Assembly (NCBI GenBank): GCA_902512685.1
Contig: CABXKH010000001.1
Span: forward strand, 1-64,000
DNA: 64,000 nucleotides
Direction: 5' to 3'
Source: Paracoccaceae bacterium
GTDB taxonomy: Bacteria > Pseudomonadota > Alphaproteobacteria > Rhodobacterales > Rhodobacteraceae
In this document: in pieces, positions 41,201 through 48,702 of the stretch
How positions within the stretch are numbered: the stretch's first letter is position 1
How the letters are laid out: every line of letters starts with the position of its first letter
The notes under the pieces: model-generated
Told to the model about the DNA's origin: nothing
Databases searched by the model: none
What the model saw: the letters and a program-made list of their open reading frames with translations, nothing else
Made by a program: the position numbers and the translations under genes

Positions 41201-41822
41201 GGCCGTAGTCCTTTCGACCTTAGGAGTATTGATTGGAATGCTGGTGATGGACCAAGCCTTTTCCACCATTATGACCGGAACGGGGATTGTCGCGCTGGCA
41301 GGAATTGTGGTGAACAATAATATTGTTTTGATCGACACCTATCAAGACCTGTCAAAATATATGCCGCGGGTGGAAGCGATTATCCGAACCGCTGAGCAGC
41401 GCATTCGGCCGGTGCTTTTGACCACAATCACCACTATGGCCGGCCTTGCCCCAATGATGTTTGGTCTCAGCCTGGATTTCATCGGCGGTGGATATTCAGT
41501 TGATAGCCCAACAGCGCTTTGGTGGAAACAGCTGGCAACAGCAGTTGTCTTTGGCTTGGGCATCGCAACGGTGCTAACATTGGTCTTTACCCCTGCGCTG
41601 CTGTCTTCCCGCGTCTGGGTCATTACCTATGCCAAATGGCTTGCCAATGCACTTCGGGTGCTGGGGGCCAACCGGCAGGCAAATATAGCACAGGATTGGG
41701 CCTTACGGCGCAAAGCAAAGCGTATAAAACAGCCCGAAATCATCTGGTCCGATTGGCTTGAAACTGATGGCAAAGACGCCCCGTTAAGCGTGAGCGCAAC
41801 GCCGCTGCGAGCCGCTGAATAG
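38235..41822 (+). CDS. RND efflux permease, unusually long
   Basis: A 1195-residue HAE1/AcrB-like pump. The first helix is followed by PKEGEPDIQVP (porter region) and MLVDGAIVVVEYADKR in TM4, where AcrB has a second Asp instead of Gly. Later features are VFVGILAxx-like helices and GIVVNNNIVLIDTYQ in TM10-11. Typical pumps have 1030-1050 residues. The excess here includes an extra hydrophobic stretch around residues 500-610 (ALVPVVFYAVFLSAM; MAILPGAAMFILSAF) and a basic C-terminal tail. GGGAGA precedes the ATG. Substrate unknown. It ends 7 bp from the convergent Atm1-type gene. Confidence 0.92.
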   Translation: MTGLVDWAAERARMIIALIIAALTAGVFAYTGLPKEGEPDIQVPVLFISVPFPGISAADSETLLVKPMETELADLAGLKKISASAAENYAGVALEFEFGWDKAKTLADVRDAMNSVEAKFPEGADKYSINEINFSEFPIIIVNLTGNVPERTMTRVAEDLQEKIESIDAVLEAAISGNRQEMVEVSIDPLRLESYNVTANELISVVRNNNQLIAAGEVDSAQGTFAVKIPSSFDEPRDIYSLPVKTNGDRVVTLGDLATIKLTFEDRAGTARFNGETTVALQVVKRKGFNLIKTAKLIDELVQAEKAAWPQDLRAAINVGTSNDQSRVVDSMVSQLEGSVLTAIALVMMVVLSSLGTRAALLVGFAIPTSFLLSFVLMGVMGITISNIVMFGLILAVGMLVDGAIVVVEYADKRIGEGVGPMKAYVEAAKRMFWPVVSSTATTLCAFLPMLFWPGVAGQFMGMLPVTLIFVLSASLIVALVFLPIIGGVSGRLSRIFENGSEFLRSSLPWAVRAALVPVVFYAVFLSAMQVVNPAYLLGLDRDAMGVMAILPGAAMFILSAFAGSTVLGSVKIERAAKRVQVGYRRTAFGYFIKLVAGNPIMPLVTIAAVALFAVSVFTYYGANNKGVEFFVESEPEQAIVYVKARGNLSLGEKDDLLRQAEEIVIDHPGIASVFAFAGSGGLNQNTAGASTPKDTIGQIQLETIPWEDRRGRPELDGNLVVDELTTQLKKIPGIQIEVLALGRGPASSKPVHLRLTGDNWDDLLASTEKMRAVFDETQGLNLIEDSLPLPGIDWQIDVDVEKAGRYGADVATVGGMVQLVTRGLLLDTMRLDSSDEEVEIRVRLPREDRFLSTLDTLKVRTQDGLVPLSNFITRKPVKKLAEINRIDQKRYFDVKAAVLPDLKRTVTDENGKSREVMINANERIAYLTEYLEANPLPAGVSWEWTGDQQDQAESQAFLSSAFSAALALMFIILLAQFNSFYNATIVLLAVVLSTLGVLIGMLVMDQAFSTIMTGTGIVALAGIVVNNNIVLIDTYQDLSKYMPRVEAIIRTAEQRIRPVLLTTITTMAGLAPMMFGLSLDFIGGGYSVDSPTALWWKQLATAVVFGLGIATVLTLVFTPALLSSRVWVITYAKWLANALRVLGANRQANIAQDWALRRKAKRIKQPEIIWSDWLETDGKDAPLSVSATPLRAAE

Positions 41823-41829
41823 GTCTAAA

Positions 41830-43647
41830 TTATGCAGCAGTTTCTTTTTCCGACTGCTGCAAGGTCCACAGGTCATGATAGCGTCCTTTGCGGGCCAGAA
41901 GAGTTTCGTGATCCCCGCGCTCGACCACCTGTCCTTCTTCCAGCACCACAATGCTGTCCGCTTTGGCAACGGTTGATAAGCGGTGGGCAATCATCAGCAC
42001 TGTGCGCCCGCGCCCTGCCCGATCAAGCGCGTCTTGAATTTCATGTTCGGTTTCGCTGTCCAAAGCACTGGTCGCCTCATCGAGCAATAAAATCGGTGGG
42101 TTTTTCAGTAAAGTCCGCGCAATACCGACCCGCTGTTTTTCACCGCCCGATAATTTAAGCCCTCTTTCACCCACCAATGTGTCATATCCTTGAGGCAAAG
42201 ACTGAATAAAGTCATGTATTTGGGCATCTTTTGCTGCCTGTTCAATTTGCGCGTGGCTGGCGCCTTCACGCCCATAGGCAATATTGTAAAGAATGGTATC
42301 ATTAAACAGCACCGTATCTTGCGGCACCACGCCGATGGCCTGATGAAGGCTGAGTTGGGTGACATCGCGTACATCTTGTCCATCAATGCACAGCGCGCCA
42401 GCATTCACATCATAAAACCGAAACAGCAGCCGGCCAATGGTCGATTTTCCAGAACCCGAGGGCCCGACAATGGCAATGGTCTGTCCCGCCGGCACATCAA
42501 TGCTGACATCCTGCAAAATTTGCCGATCTGCTTCATAGCCGAATTGAATTTTATTGAACGTCAAATGCCCGCCATTGACTTTTAAAACAGCCGCATCCGG
42601 TTTATCCGTAACTTCAGTTGGATACTTTAGAAGATCAAACATTTCAGACATATCTACAAGTGCTTGCCGAATTTCGCGATAAACAAATCCCAGAAAATTA
42701 AGGGGCATTGTGATTTGGATCATATAAGCAGTTACAACAACAAAATCCCCAACGCTGAGTGTGCCATTTTGCACACCCATAGCTGCCATAACCATCATTG
42801 TGGTCAAACCCAGCGTGATCAAAACCACTTGGCCAAAGTTTAGCGCAGCCAACGAATAGCTGGTTTTTAGTGCTGCGTCAGCATAACCGGCCATTGCGCG
42901 ATCATAACGTTGAGCTTCACGTTCTTCCGCGTTAAAATATTTAACGGTTTCAAAGTTGAGCAAGCTATCAATGGCCTTCTGATTTGCTTCTGTATCCTGC
43001 TCATTCATCCGCCGGCGTAATTTGACCCGCCATTCAGACACCGTGAATGTAAACCACACATAAAGCCCTATCGTGATCAGAACGACCAGAACGTACTTGA
43101 AATCAAGTCGGTAAAACAAAACGCTGGAAATCATCACCAATTGTAAAATCAAAGGTACGATAGAAAAGAGCAAAAATCGCAATAAAAAGTCCACGCCTTT
43201 GACGCCGCGCTCAACTATTCTACTCAGGCCTCCGGTTTTTCTCGTAATATGGTAGCGCATAGACAGGCTATGGATATGGCGAAACGTTTCCAGCGCCAAT
43301 AGACGCAATGCTCTTTGGCCGACAGGGGCAAAAACAGCGTCGCGCAATTCCTGAAAACCACTTTCCGATATGCGGGCTATTCCATAGGCAAGTGTGATCC
43401 CAATTGCCCCCAGAATAAAGTTAGAGGCCTGACCACTTAAACTATCGACAGCGGCGCCTTGTAAAAGTGGCAAAACGGTTGCCACCACTTTGGCAAGTCC
43501 AAGCAGCACAAAGGCAAAAATAACACGTGCTTTAATCACTTTTTGACCGTCTGGCCAAAGATATGGCGTTACATTCTTTATAATTTTCCAAGCCGAGCGT
43601 TGCTCTTCTTTTGCGGAAATCTCTTTGTGATTTTCAGCTTCGGTCAT
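41830..43647 (-). CDS. Atm1-type ABC exporter (heavy metal / Fe-S related)
   Basis: A 605-residue half-transporter. The N-terminal region with TPYLWPDGQKVIKARV and the TM segment LNFETVKYFNAEEREAQRYD (the glutathione-binding surroundings in Atm1) place it in the Atm1/HMT1 branch. The ATPase half has Walker A GPSGSGKST, signature LKLSGGEKQRVGIARTLL, Walker B ILLLDEATSALD and MIAHRLST. It likely exports glutathione-derived or metal-linked compounds. It is convergent with the RND pump and has no partner gene. Confidence 0.9.
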   Translation of the reverse strand: MTEAENHKEISAKEEQRSAWKIIKNVTPYLWPDGQKVIKARVIFAFVLLGLAKVVATVLPLLQGAAVDSLSGQASNFILGAIGITLAYGIARISESGFQELRDAVFAPVGQRALRLLALETFRHIHSLSMRYHITRKTGGLSRIVERGVKGVDFLLRFLLFSIVPLILQLVMISSVLFYRLDFKYVLVVLITIGLYVWFTFTVSEWRVKLRRRMNEQDTEANQKAIDSLLNFETVKYFNAEEREAQRYDRAMAGYADAALKTSYSLAALNFGQVVLITLGLTTMMVMAAMGVQNGTLSVGDFVVVTAYMIQITMPLNFLGFVYREIRQALVDMSEMFDLLKYPTEVTDKPDAAVLKVNGGHLTFNKIQFGYEADRQILQDVSIDVPAGQTIAIVGPSGSGKSTIGRLLFRFYDVNAGALCIDGQDVRDVTQLSLHQAIGVVPQDTVLFNDTILYNIAYGREGASHAQIEQAAKDAQIHDFIQSLPQGYDTLVGERGLKLSGGEKQRVGIARTLLKNPPILLLDEATSALDSETEHEIQDALDRAGRGRTVLMIAHRLSTVAKADSIVVLEEGQVVERGDHETLLARKGRYHDLWTLQQSEKETAA

Positions 43648-43738
43648 AACCGTGGCCCTAACAACAAAATTAACGAAACAACATCAACATCAGATGAGCC
43701 TAACGTCGCTTACATACTGGATGCATCTAACCTCGGAC

Positions 43739-45736
43739 TTAATCGGGCAACTGAAAAACTTGACCGGGATAAATAAGATCAGGATTGCCGATTTTATCAC
43801 GGTTGGCCTCAAAAACCTGAACATATAATATGCCCCGGCCATAGCGGCTGCGTGCAATAGCCCAAAGGGTATAGCCAGGTTGCACTGTGATGACATTGAC
43901 ACGTGCCGGTTCGGCCGAGGCGGCGACCTGCTCGATCAGACGTTCACGGTTTTCCCGCTGAAAAGGTGTTTCCAACCGAGAGACCACTTTTCCGCCGGTA
44001 TCCAATTGATCAATGCGCAGTGTATAGACCCCTGGATCCACGTCGGTCAGATCAGTTTTCCATTGACCTGCGCTGTCCAGCACCGTTGATGAAATGGGCG
44101 CATTATCCAGATATACCAGAACTTGCGCCGCCGGCGTGCCGCGACCCGACAAGGCCACCTCGCCCTTTTCGTCATAGCTGATGGCATCCAGCGCTACATC
44201 TGAGGAAGATTGATCCTCACTGCTTTGCAGCACCCTAACACCGTCTTGATCAGCGATCATAACGGTTGGGGTTTGATCGGTTTGCGCCTCTGGCGTGGCA
44301 TCGACACCATCGGCCGCGTCTTTGCTTGCTGCATCTGTGTCCGCCGTTTGGGTGGGTTCTGCGCTGTCAGTGGCTGCTGGTTCAGCTTTATCCGTATTTG
44401 CATCGGCAGAAACGCTAGTATCGCTATCGGCGGGTTGCTCTGCATCTACGGTGCTGGCCGCTGTTAATATTTGTTCGGCTGTTTCGCTGCCCTCTGCTTC
44501 TGCCACGGAAGGGCTATCTGTTGCGGTCTTTTGCGAAGCCGGCTCTTGTGCGGTCGACTCTTGTAAGGTTGGCTCTTGGGTGCTGTCTTTGGTTGAAACT
44601 GCTGCAAGCTCTTCGACTGAGGCCTCACCCGCAGGCAAATCCTGCACAGTTTGATCCTGATCGGCTCCAACGTCGGAGGCCGCCACAATCTCTGCTTCGC
44701 TTTCAGCTTTGGGTTCGGCTGATTGCTCGGATGAGCTAACAACGGCGTCTTCATCCGTGGCGACTGTAGTCATTTCACTGTCTTGGGCTGCTGGAGTGCT
44801 ATCAGTAGTATCAGTCGCATCTGCAGCGGCGATGACTGGCGCCTCTGTTGTGTCCTGTTCGCTTTGTGTAGACTCTTCTGCGGCGGCCTGTTGCGTATCT
44901 ATCGTGTCCTCGCCGCTATCGACTGCAGGCTGCGGATCGCTTTGCGCATTTGTAGAGGCGGTATCTGTTTCGGTCTTGACCTCTGATAGATTTGATTCTT
45001 GCTCGTCAGGCGCATCGCTTGCAACAGCGCCGCTTTCATCTGGCTGCGATTCTGTTTTTGATGGCACATCAGCCTGGGCAATTTCGGTTTCTGCCTCAGC
45101 AGACTCTGGTGTATTTTCCGGCTCAGCTTGAGCGTCACTGGGCGCGGCGGCGGCAATTTGGGCCGGTGCGATAATGGCATCCTGATCGGATAAAATCTCT
45201 TGACCATCAACAATGCTGCGCAGTGACAACACCCTGACAGCTTCGCTATAAGGCAAATCAAACAGGCTGACAAAATTCCCCTGCCCATCTGCAAGCACGG
45301 TCTCAAACACCTCACCATTGATTAAAATTTCAACCAATTGAGCGGGCACGCCCCTGCCGGCGATCACCACAGCACCATCGCTGTCCACTCTAACCGTTTG
45401 TAAAGTAATTGAAGTTTCCGGATCGAGGCCCTCTTCAGGCTGATCTGAGGATGTGGCACTGCTCTCTTGCTCACTGTCCGCTTCGTCCGATGGTGCTGCA
45501 TCGGGCTCGGTTGCCTTTTGTGCATCACTTTGCGGCGTATCCGCATCGGGTTCGGGCACGGCTTGTGGCGCCGGCTCTGGTGATTGCCCTGCCTCAACAG
45601 AGACCTCAGGAGCGGTTGGCGCGCGCTCTGTTTCCCCAAAAACAGAGCGGTAAAGCATATCCCCGGCTACAGCGGCTATTAGGAGCACGACCACAATGCC
45701 AATCAACAGCGAAGACTGCGACGATTTATTTTCCAT
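43739..45736 (-). CDS. LysM protein with two Ig-like modules split by a long acidic linker
   Basis: A 665-residue envelope protein. Residues 8-28 form a transmembrane anchor. Residues 112-175 (VRVDSDGAVVIAGRGVPAQL...) and about 516-590 (ISYDEKGEVALSGRGTPAAQ...) are two related Ig-like modules, each with a GRG-P-A core. About 320 residues of Ala, Glu, Asp, Ser, Thr and Gln lie between them, with very few hydrophobics. The C-terminus (VQPGYTLWAIARSRYG...NPDLIYPGQVFQLP) is a LysM domain for peptidoglycan. The linker should span the periplasm as a flexible acidic spacer. Similar LysM proteins exist in alphaproteobacteria, but their function is unknown. Confidence 0.85.
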   Translation of the reverse strand: MENKSSQSSLLIGIVVVLLIAAVAGDMLYRSVFGETERAPTAPEVSVEAGQSPEPAPQAVPEPDADTPQSDAQKATEPDAAPSDEADSEQESSATSSDQPEEGLDPETSITLQTVRVDSDGAVVIAGRGVPAQLVEILINGEVFETVLADGQGNFVSLFDLPYSEAVRVLSLRSIVDGQEILSDQDAIIAPAQIAAAAPSDAQAEPENTPESAEAETEIAQADVPSKTESQPDESGAVASDAPDEQESNLSEVKTETDTASTNAQSDPQPAVDSGEDTIDTQQAAAEESTQSEQDTTEAPVIAAADATDTTDSTPAAQDSEMTTVATDEDAVVSSSEQSAEPKAESEAEIVAASDVGADQDQTVQDLPAGEASVEELAAVSTKDSTQEPTLQESTAQEPASQKTATDSPSVAEAEGSETAEQILTAASTVDAEQPADSDTSVSADANTDKAEPAATDSAEPTQTADTDAASKDAADGVDATPEAQTDQTPTVMIADQDGVRVLQSSEDQSSSDVALDAISYDEKGEVALSGRGTPAAQVLVYLDNAPISSTVLDSAGQWKTDLTDVDPGVYTLRIDQLDTGGKVVSRLETPFQRENRERLIEQVAASAEPARVNVITVQPGYTLWAIARSRYGRGILYVQVFEANRDKIGNPDLIYPGQVFQLPD

Positions 45737-45839
45737 TTTTATTCCCTGAAGGCAGCTTGAACCCCAATAAAGCGTTGAGCGACCATAGCGACACAGGCTA
45801 ACATCGTCAAAAGGTGATATGCCGCATAAGGACTTAAAA

Positions 45840-46391
45840 ATGAAAAAACTATCTGTCTGTGTCTATTGTGGCTCAAGAACAGGCGTTTTGCCCGACTACG
45901 TTACGCAAGCAGAGGCTTTGGGCCATGCGATTGCAGGTGCTGGCTGGCGGCTTATCTATGGCGCTGGCGATATTGGCTTGATGGGCGCTGTCGCCCGGGC
46001 CACTCAGCAGGCGGGTGGAGAAACTTTTGGCGTGATTCCAACGCATTTGGTTAAAGCTGAAGTGGGCAAAACTGATTTGACCCGCTTTGTTGTGACTGAA
46101 AATATGCATGAACGCAAAAAGGTCATGTTTATGAACAGCAATGCGCTGGTGGTGATGCCCGGCGGCGCCGGCTCGCTTGATGAATTTTTTGAAGTGCTCA
46201 CTTGGGCGCAGCTTCAATTACATAAAAAACCGATTATTATTCTCAATATAGCCCAGTACTGGGATCCCTTAATAGCTCTCATTGATCACATGATCGACAC
46301 CGGATTTGCCGACAACTCGCTGCCAAGCCTGTTTACCGTAACTAAAAGCGTTGAAGAAACGGTCGATTATATCGAGCGCCTGGCGGTTTGA
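45840..46391 (+). CDS. LOG-family (TIGR00730) nucleoside phosphoribohydrolase-like protein
   Basis: A 183-residue Rossmann protein: VCVYCGSR (7-13), GGxIG-like GAGDIGLMGA (41-50), MHERKKVM (89-96) and PGGAGSLDE (107-115), a variant of the PGGxGTxxE motif. The family includes cytokinin-activating Lonely Guy enzymes and bacterial AMP/nucleotide 5'-monophosphate hydrolases. The ATG at 45840 (AAGGA 7 bases upstream) gives the usual start; an ATG at 45819 adds seven residues. Its 3' end overlaps the convergent rarD-like gene by 25 bp. Confidence 0.85.
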   Translation: MKKLSVCVYCGSRTGVLPDYVTQAEALGHAIAGAGWRLIYGAGDIGLMGAVARATQQAGGETFGVIPTHLVKAEVGKTDLTRFVVTENMHERKKVMFMNSNALVVMPGGAGSLDEFFEVLTWAQLQLHKKPIIILNIAQYWDPLIALIDHMIDTGFADNSLPSLFTVTKSVEETVDYIERLAV

Positions 46392-47263
46392 AAGCTGGCC
46401 CATGTGTAAAGTGCCAATGCAAACCATATTAGCGGAAATGCAACTGCATGCCAGATAGACAGCGGCTCTAGGAACAAAACAGTTGCGCATAAAAACTGCA
46501 AGCTGGGGTTAATATATTGTAATATCCCAACTGTCGCCAATGCGACGCGCCGCGTGGCATAGGAAAAAAGGATCAGTGGTGTTGCCGTCATCGGACCAGA
46601 TAAAATTAGCAAAAGGCTTATGGAAGCAGACTGGCCAAATTGACCGCCGCTGCCAGATGCATGGTAAAAATATAAAATCATCAGCGCTATGGGTGACAAC
46701 AGCAAAACTTCAAGCGTAACCGTGACAATCGCTGGTATGCTAAGGGATTTTTTAATCACGCCATAAATACCAAAACTGACCGATACCGAGAGCGCAATCC
46801 AAGGAACCCGGCCAAGACCATAGGTCAATATTAGAACGGCAAATGCGGCCAACAGCACTGCGCTAATCTGGGCGCGGCTTAAGTTTTCACGAAAAAGAAC
46901 CACCCCGAAAATTACCGACACAAGCGGGAAGATAAAATAGCCCAAGCTGGTTTCGGTGGCACGGTTAATTTGAATAGAATAAATAAAAACAAACCAGTTG
47001 AAGGCAATCATCAACGCCGCGATAAACAGTGTAGCCATAATATTTTTTTTGCCCAAAACCCCTACAGCACCACGCAATCGTCCCTGCATGAGGAGGATCA
47101 AAGCAAACAGCACCATCGACCAAAGCGTCCGGTGGGACAAAAGTTCGATCGGCGGCACACTGACCAGCATTTTATAATAAAGCGGCGAAAGCCCCCACAC
47201 CAGGCAGGCAACAACCATCGCCAGAACACCTTTTTGAACCTCTGTTCTCAAGGCCCGTTCCAT
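46367..47263 (-). CDS. rarD: RarD/EamA-family transporter
   Basis: A 298-residue membrane protein with ten predicted helices. VACLVWGLSPLYYKML at the N-terminus, RTLWSMVLFALIL and the late RRVALATVGILQYINPSLQFLCA match RarD, a DMT-superfamily member (chloramphenicol-sensitivity-type). The substrate is unknown. A GTG at 47281 is an alternative start six residues longer with AAGG almost adjacent. It lies downstream of sodB, separated by a strong terminator. Confidence 0.88.
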   Translation of the reverse strand: MERALRTEVQKGVLAMVVACLVWGLSPLYYKMLVSVPPIELLSHRTLWSMVLFALILLMQGRLRGAVGVLGKKNIMATLFIAALMIAFNWFVFIYSIQINRATETSLGYFIFPLVSVIFGVVLFRENLSRAQISAVLLAAFAVLILTYGLGRVPWIALSVSVSFGIYGVIKKSLSIPAIVTVTLEVLLLSPIALMILYFYHASGSGGQFGQSASISLLLILSGPMTATPLILFSYATRRVALATVGILQYINPSLQFLCATVLFLEPLSIWHAVAFPLIWFALALYTWASFQTARRSI

Positions 47264-47304
47264 TGGCGGCGCGGCGCGCACACCTTGCAGGAATTTATAT
47301 CAGA

Positions 47305-47346
47305 GTAAAAAAACAAATGGCCTGCCAAGATAGCTCTTGGCAGGCC
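47305..47346 (-). terminator. Rho-independent terminator of sodB
   Basis: Read on the minus strand, a perfect 12-bp stem (GGCCTGCCAAGA with its complement, 47319-47346) with a 4-base loop is followed by ATTTG and then a run of seven T. It lies about 28 bp after the sodB stop. It would limit readthrough into rarD. Confidence 0.94.
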
Positions 47347-47374
47347 ACGCATAAACATGCGTTGGTCTGTCGGG

Positions 47375-47974
47375 TTACATCCGGCTGGCAACGTTGTCCC
47401 AGTTCACCAGATTATCTAGGAAGTTGCTCAAGTAAACCGGCCGTTTGTTGCGGAAATCTATGTAATAGGAATGTTCCCAGACATCACAACCAAGCAATGC
47501 GGTTTGCCCGTAACACAGCGGGTTCACACCATTTTCGGTCTTGGTCACTTTCAGGCTGCCGTCGCTGTCTTTGACAAGCCAGCACCAGCCAGAGCCAAAC
47601 TGACCCGCGCCTGCAGCGGCAAATTGCGCCTTAAACTCATCAACGCTGCCAAAGCTGTCATTGATCGCGGATGCCAGCTCTGAGGGCATTGCCGCACCGC
47701 CCGGCCCCATCATTTCCCAAAACTGCATATGGTTCCAATGCTGGCTGGCGTTGTTGAAAATTCCATTTTGCGCAACCGCACCCGCGTCATATGTGCCTGT
47801 GATGATGTCCTCAAGGGACTTGCTTTCCCATTCGGTGCCGGCAATCAGCTTATTGCCATTATCAACATAGGCCTTGTGATGCAGGTCATGGTGATATTCA
47901 AGCGTTTCAGCAGACATACCTAACCCGGCGAGCGCATCGTGGGCATATGGAAGATCAGGAAGTTCAAAAGCCAT
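47375..47974 (-). CDS. sodB: Superoxide dismutase, Fe type
   Basis: A 199-residue enzyme converting superoxide to peroxide and oxygen. Metal ligands lie in LEYHHDLHHKAYV, FNNASQHWNHMQFWE and DVWEHSYYIDFRN. AAGAGQFGSGWCWLV is typical of the Fe branch. AAGGAGG precedes the ATG. It is downstream of the sox operon on the same strand. A dismutase here would suit the peroxide- and superoxide-generating oxidases next door, but co-regulation is not shown. Confidence 0.96.
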   Translation of the reverse strand: MAFELPDLPYAHDALAGLGMSAETLEYHHDLHHKAYVDNGNKLIAGTEWESKSLEDIITGTYDAGAVAQNGIFNNASQHWNHMQFWEMMGPGGAAMPSELASAINDSFGSVDEFKAQFAAAGAGQFGSGWCWLVKDSDGSLKVTKTENGVNPLCYGQTALLGCDVWEHSYYIDFRNKRPVYLSNFLDNLVNWDNVASRM

Positions 47975-48135
47975 ATCGGGCCTCCTTCTTTATGTTAAAA
48001 TCTTGATGCCCTAAATGGTAGCCTTAGATGCCATACGTCAAGAGGCAATACGCGTTTCAATCGCATTTTGCACCAAACTGGCTTTGCTGGTCGCATGGGC
48101 TTTGGCAAATTTGGGCTTACTTTGTCCAAACAGCT

Positions 48136-48702
48136 TTAGCTCCAAAGATCGACTTCACCGCCCAGGTGCGCTGCAGTGCTCAATTGATTGAACATAAATT
48201 CAGCAACCGAACGAAAACAGATCACCCGCGCTTCGGTTTCAGAAATCAGCCAGAATGCAGCTGAAATCTGCCCAAATCGCGTTCTGCGAAATGCGCCTGG
48301 AGCAAAATGGCCGGGGGCAAGATCAACCGGGGCCAGTTTGGCAATCACTTCGCGAACCTTATCGCCTGACAGGGTAAAACTAACCCGCGCATCAGACACA
48401 TCAGCAACTAAGAAATGCCTTTTACCAAGCGATTTTCTTAGCCCAGCTTCCAACCCGGCCACCTGATCATAAGCCGTAAGGATCAAAAGCTCATCCGGGG
48501 ACATCCAGCCAACGCTCATTTGACCGTCATGCACAATCTGGCAGCTTGCGGGCATATCTGTTGAAACAGATTTTTTCAACGCTGTTACAAAAGGCTTTGA
48601 GCTTAAATCCCCGCGCAGCGTCAACATCCCCGAAGGCGCATCCTCTGACACTGTGACATAGCCATCAAACGGCGTGTTGGCGTGAGAAATCGAATTAGAC
48701 AT
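48136..48702 (-). CDS. soxG: Sarcosine oxidase gamma subunit
   Basis: A 188-residue subunit of the tetrameric enzyme. The pattern GWMSPDELLILTAYDQV, FLVADVSDARVSFTLSGDKVREVIAKLAPVDL and FRRTRFGQISAAFWL matches SoxG. ATG at 48702 follows GGGGAAAAG and overlaps the soxA stop by 8 bp, so coupling is likely. It is the last gene of soxBDAG. No glyA or purU follows, unlike some sox operons. Confidence 0.92.
   Translation of the reverse strand: MSNSISHANTPFDGYVTVSEDAPSGMLTLRGDLSSKPFVTALKKSVSTDMPASCQIVHDGQMSVGWMSPDELLILTAYDQVAGLEAGLRKSLGKRHFLVADVSDARVSFTLSGDKVREVIAKLAPVDLAPGHFAPGAFRRTRFGQISAAFWLISETEARVICFRSVAEFMFNQLSTAAHLGGEVDLWS

Noticed and set aside
44295..45131. Ala/Ser/Val-rich ORFs antisense to the LysM protein linker
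   Set aside because: They are complements of the repetitive acidic linker and carry no independent start signals.
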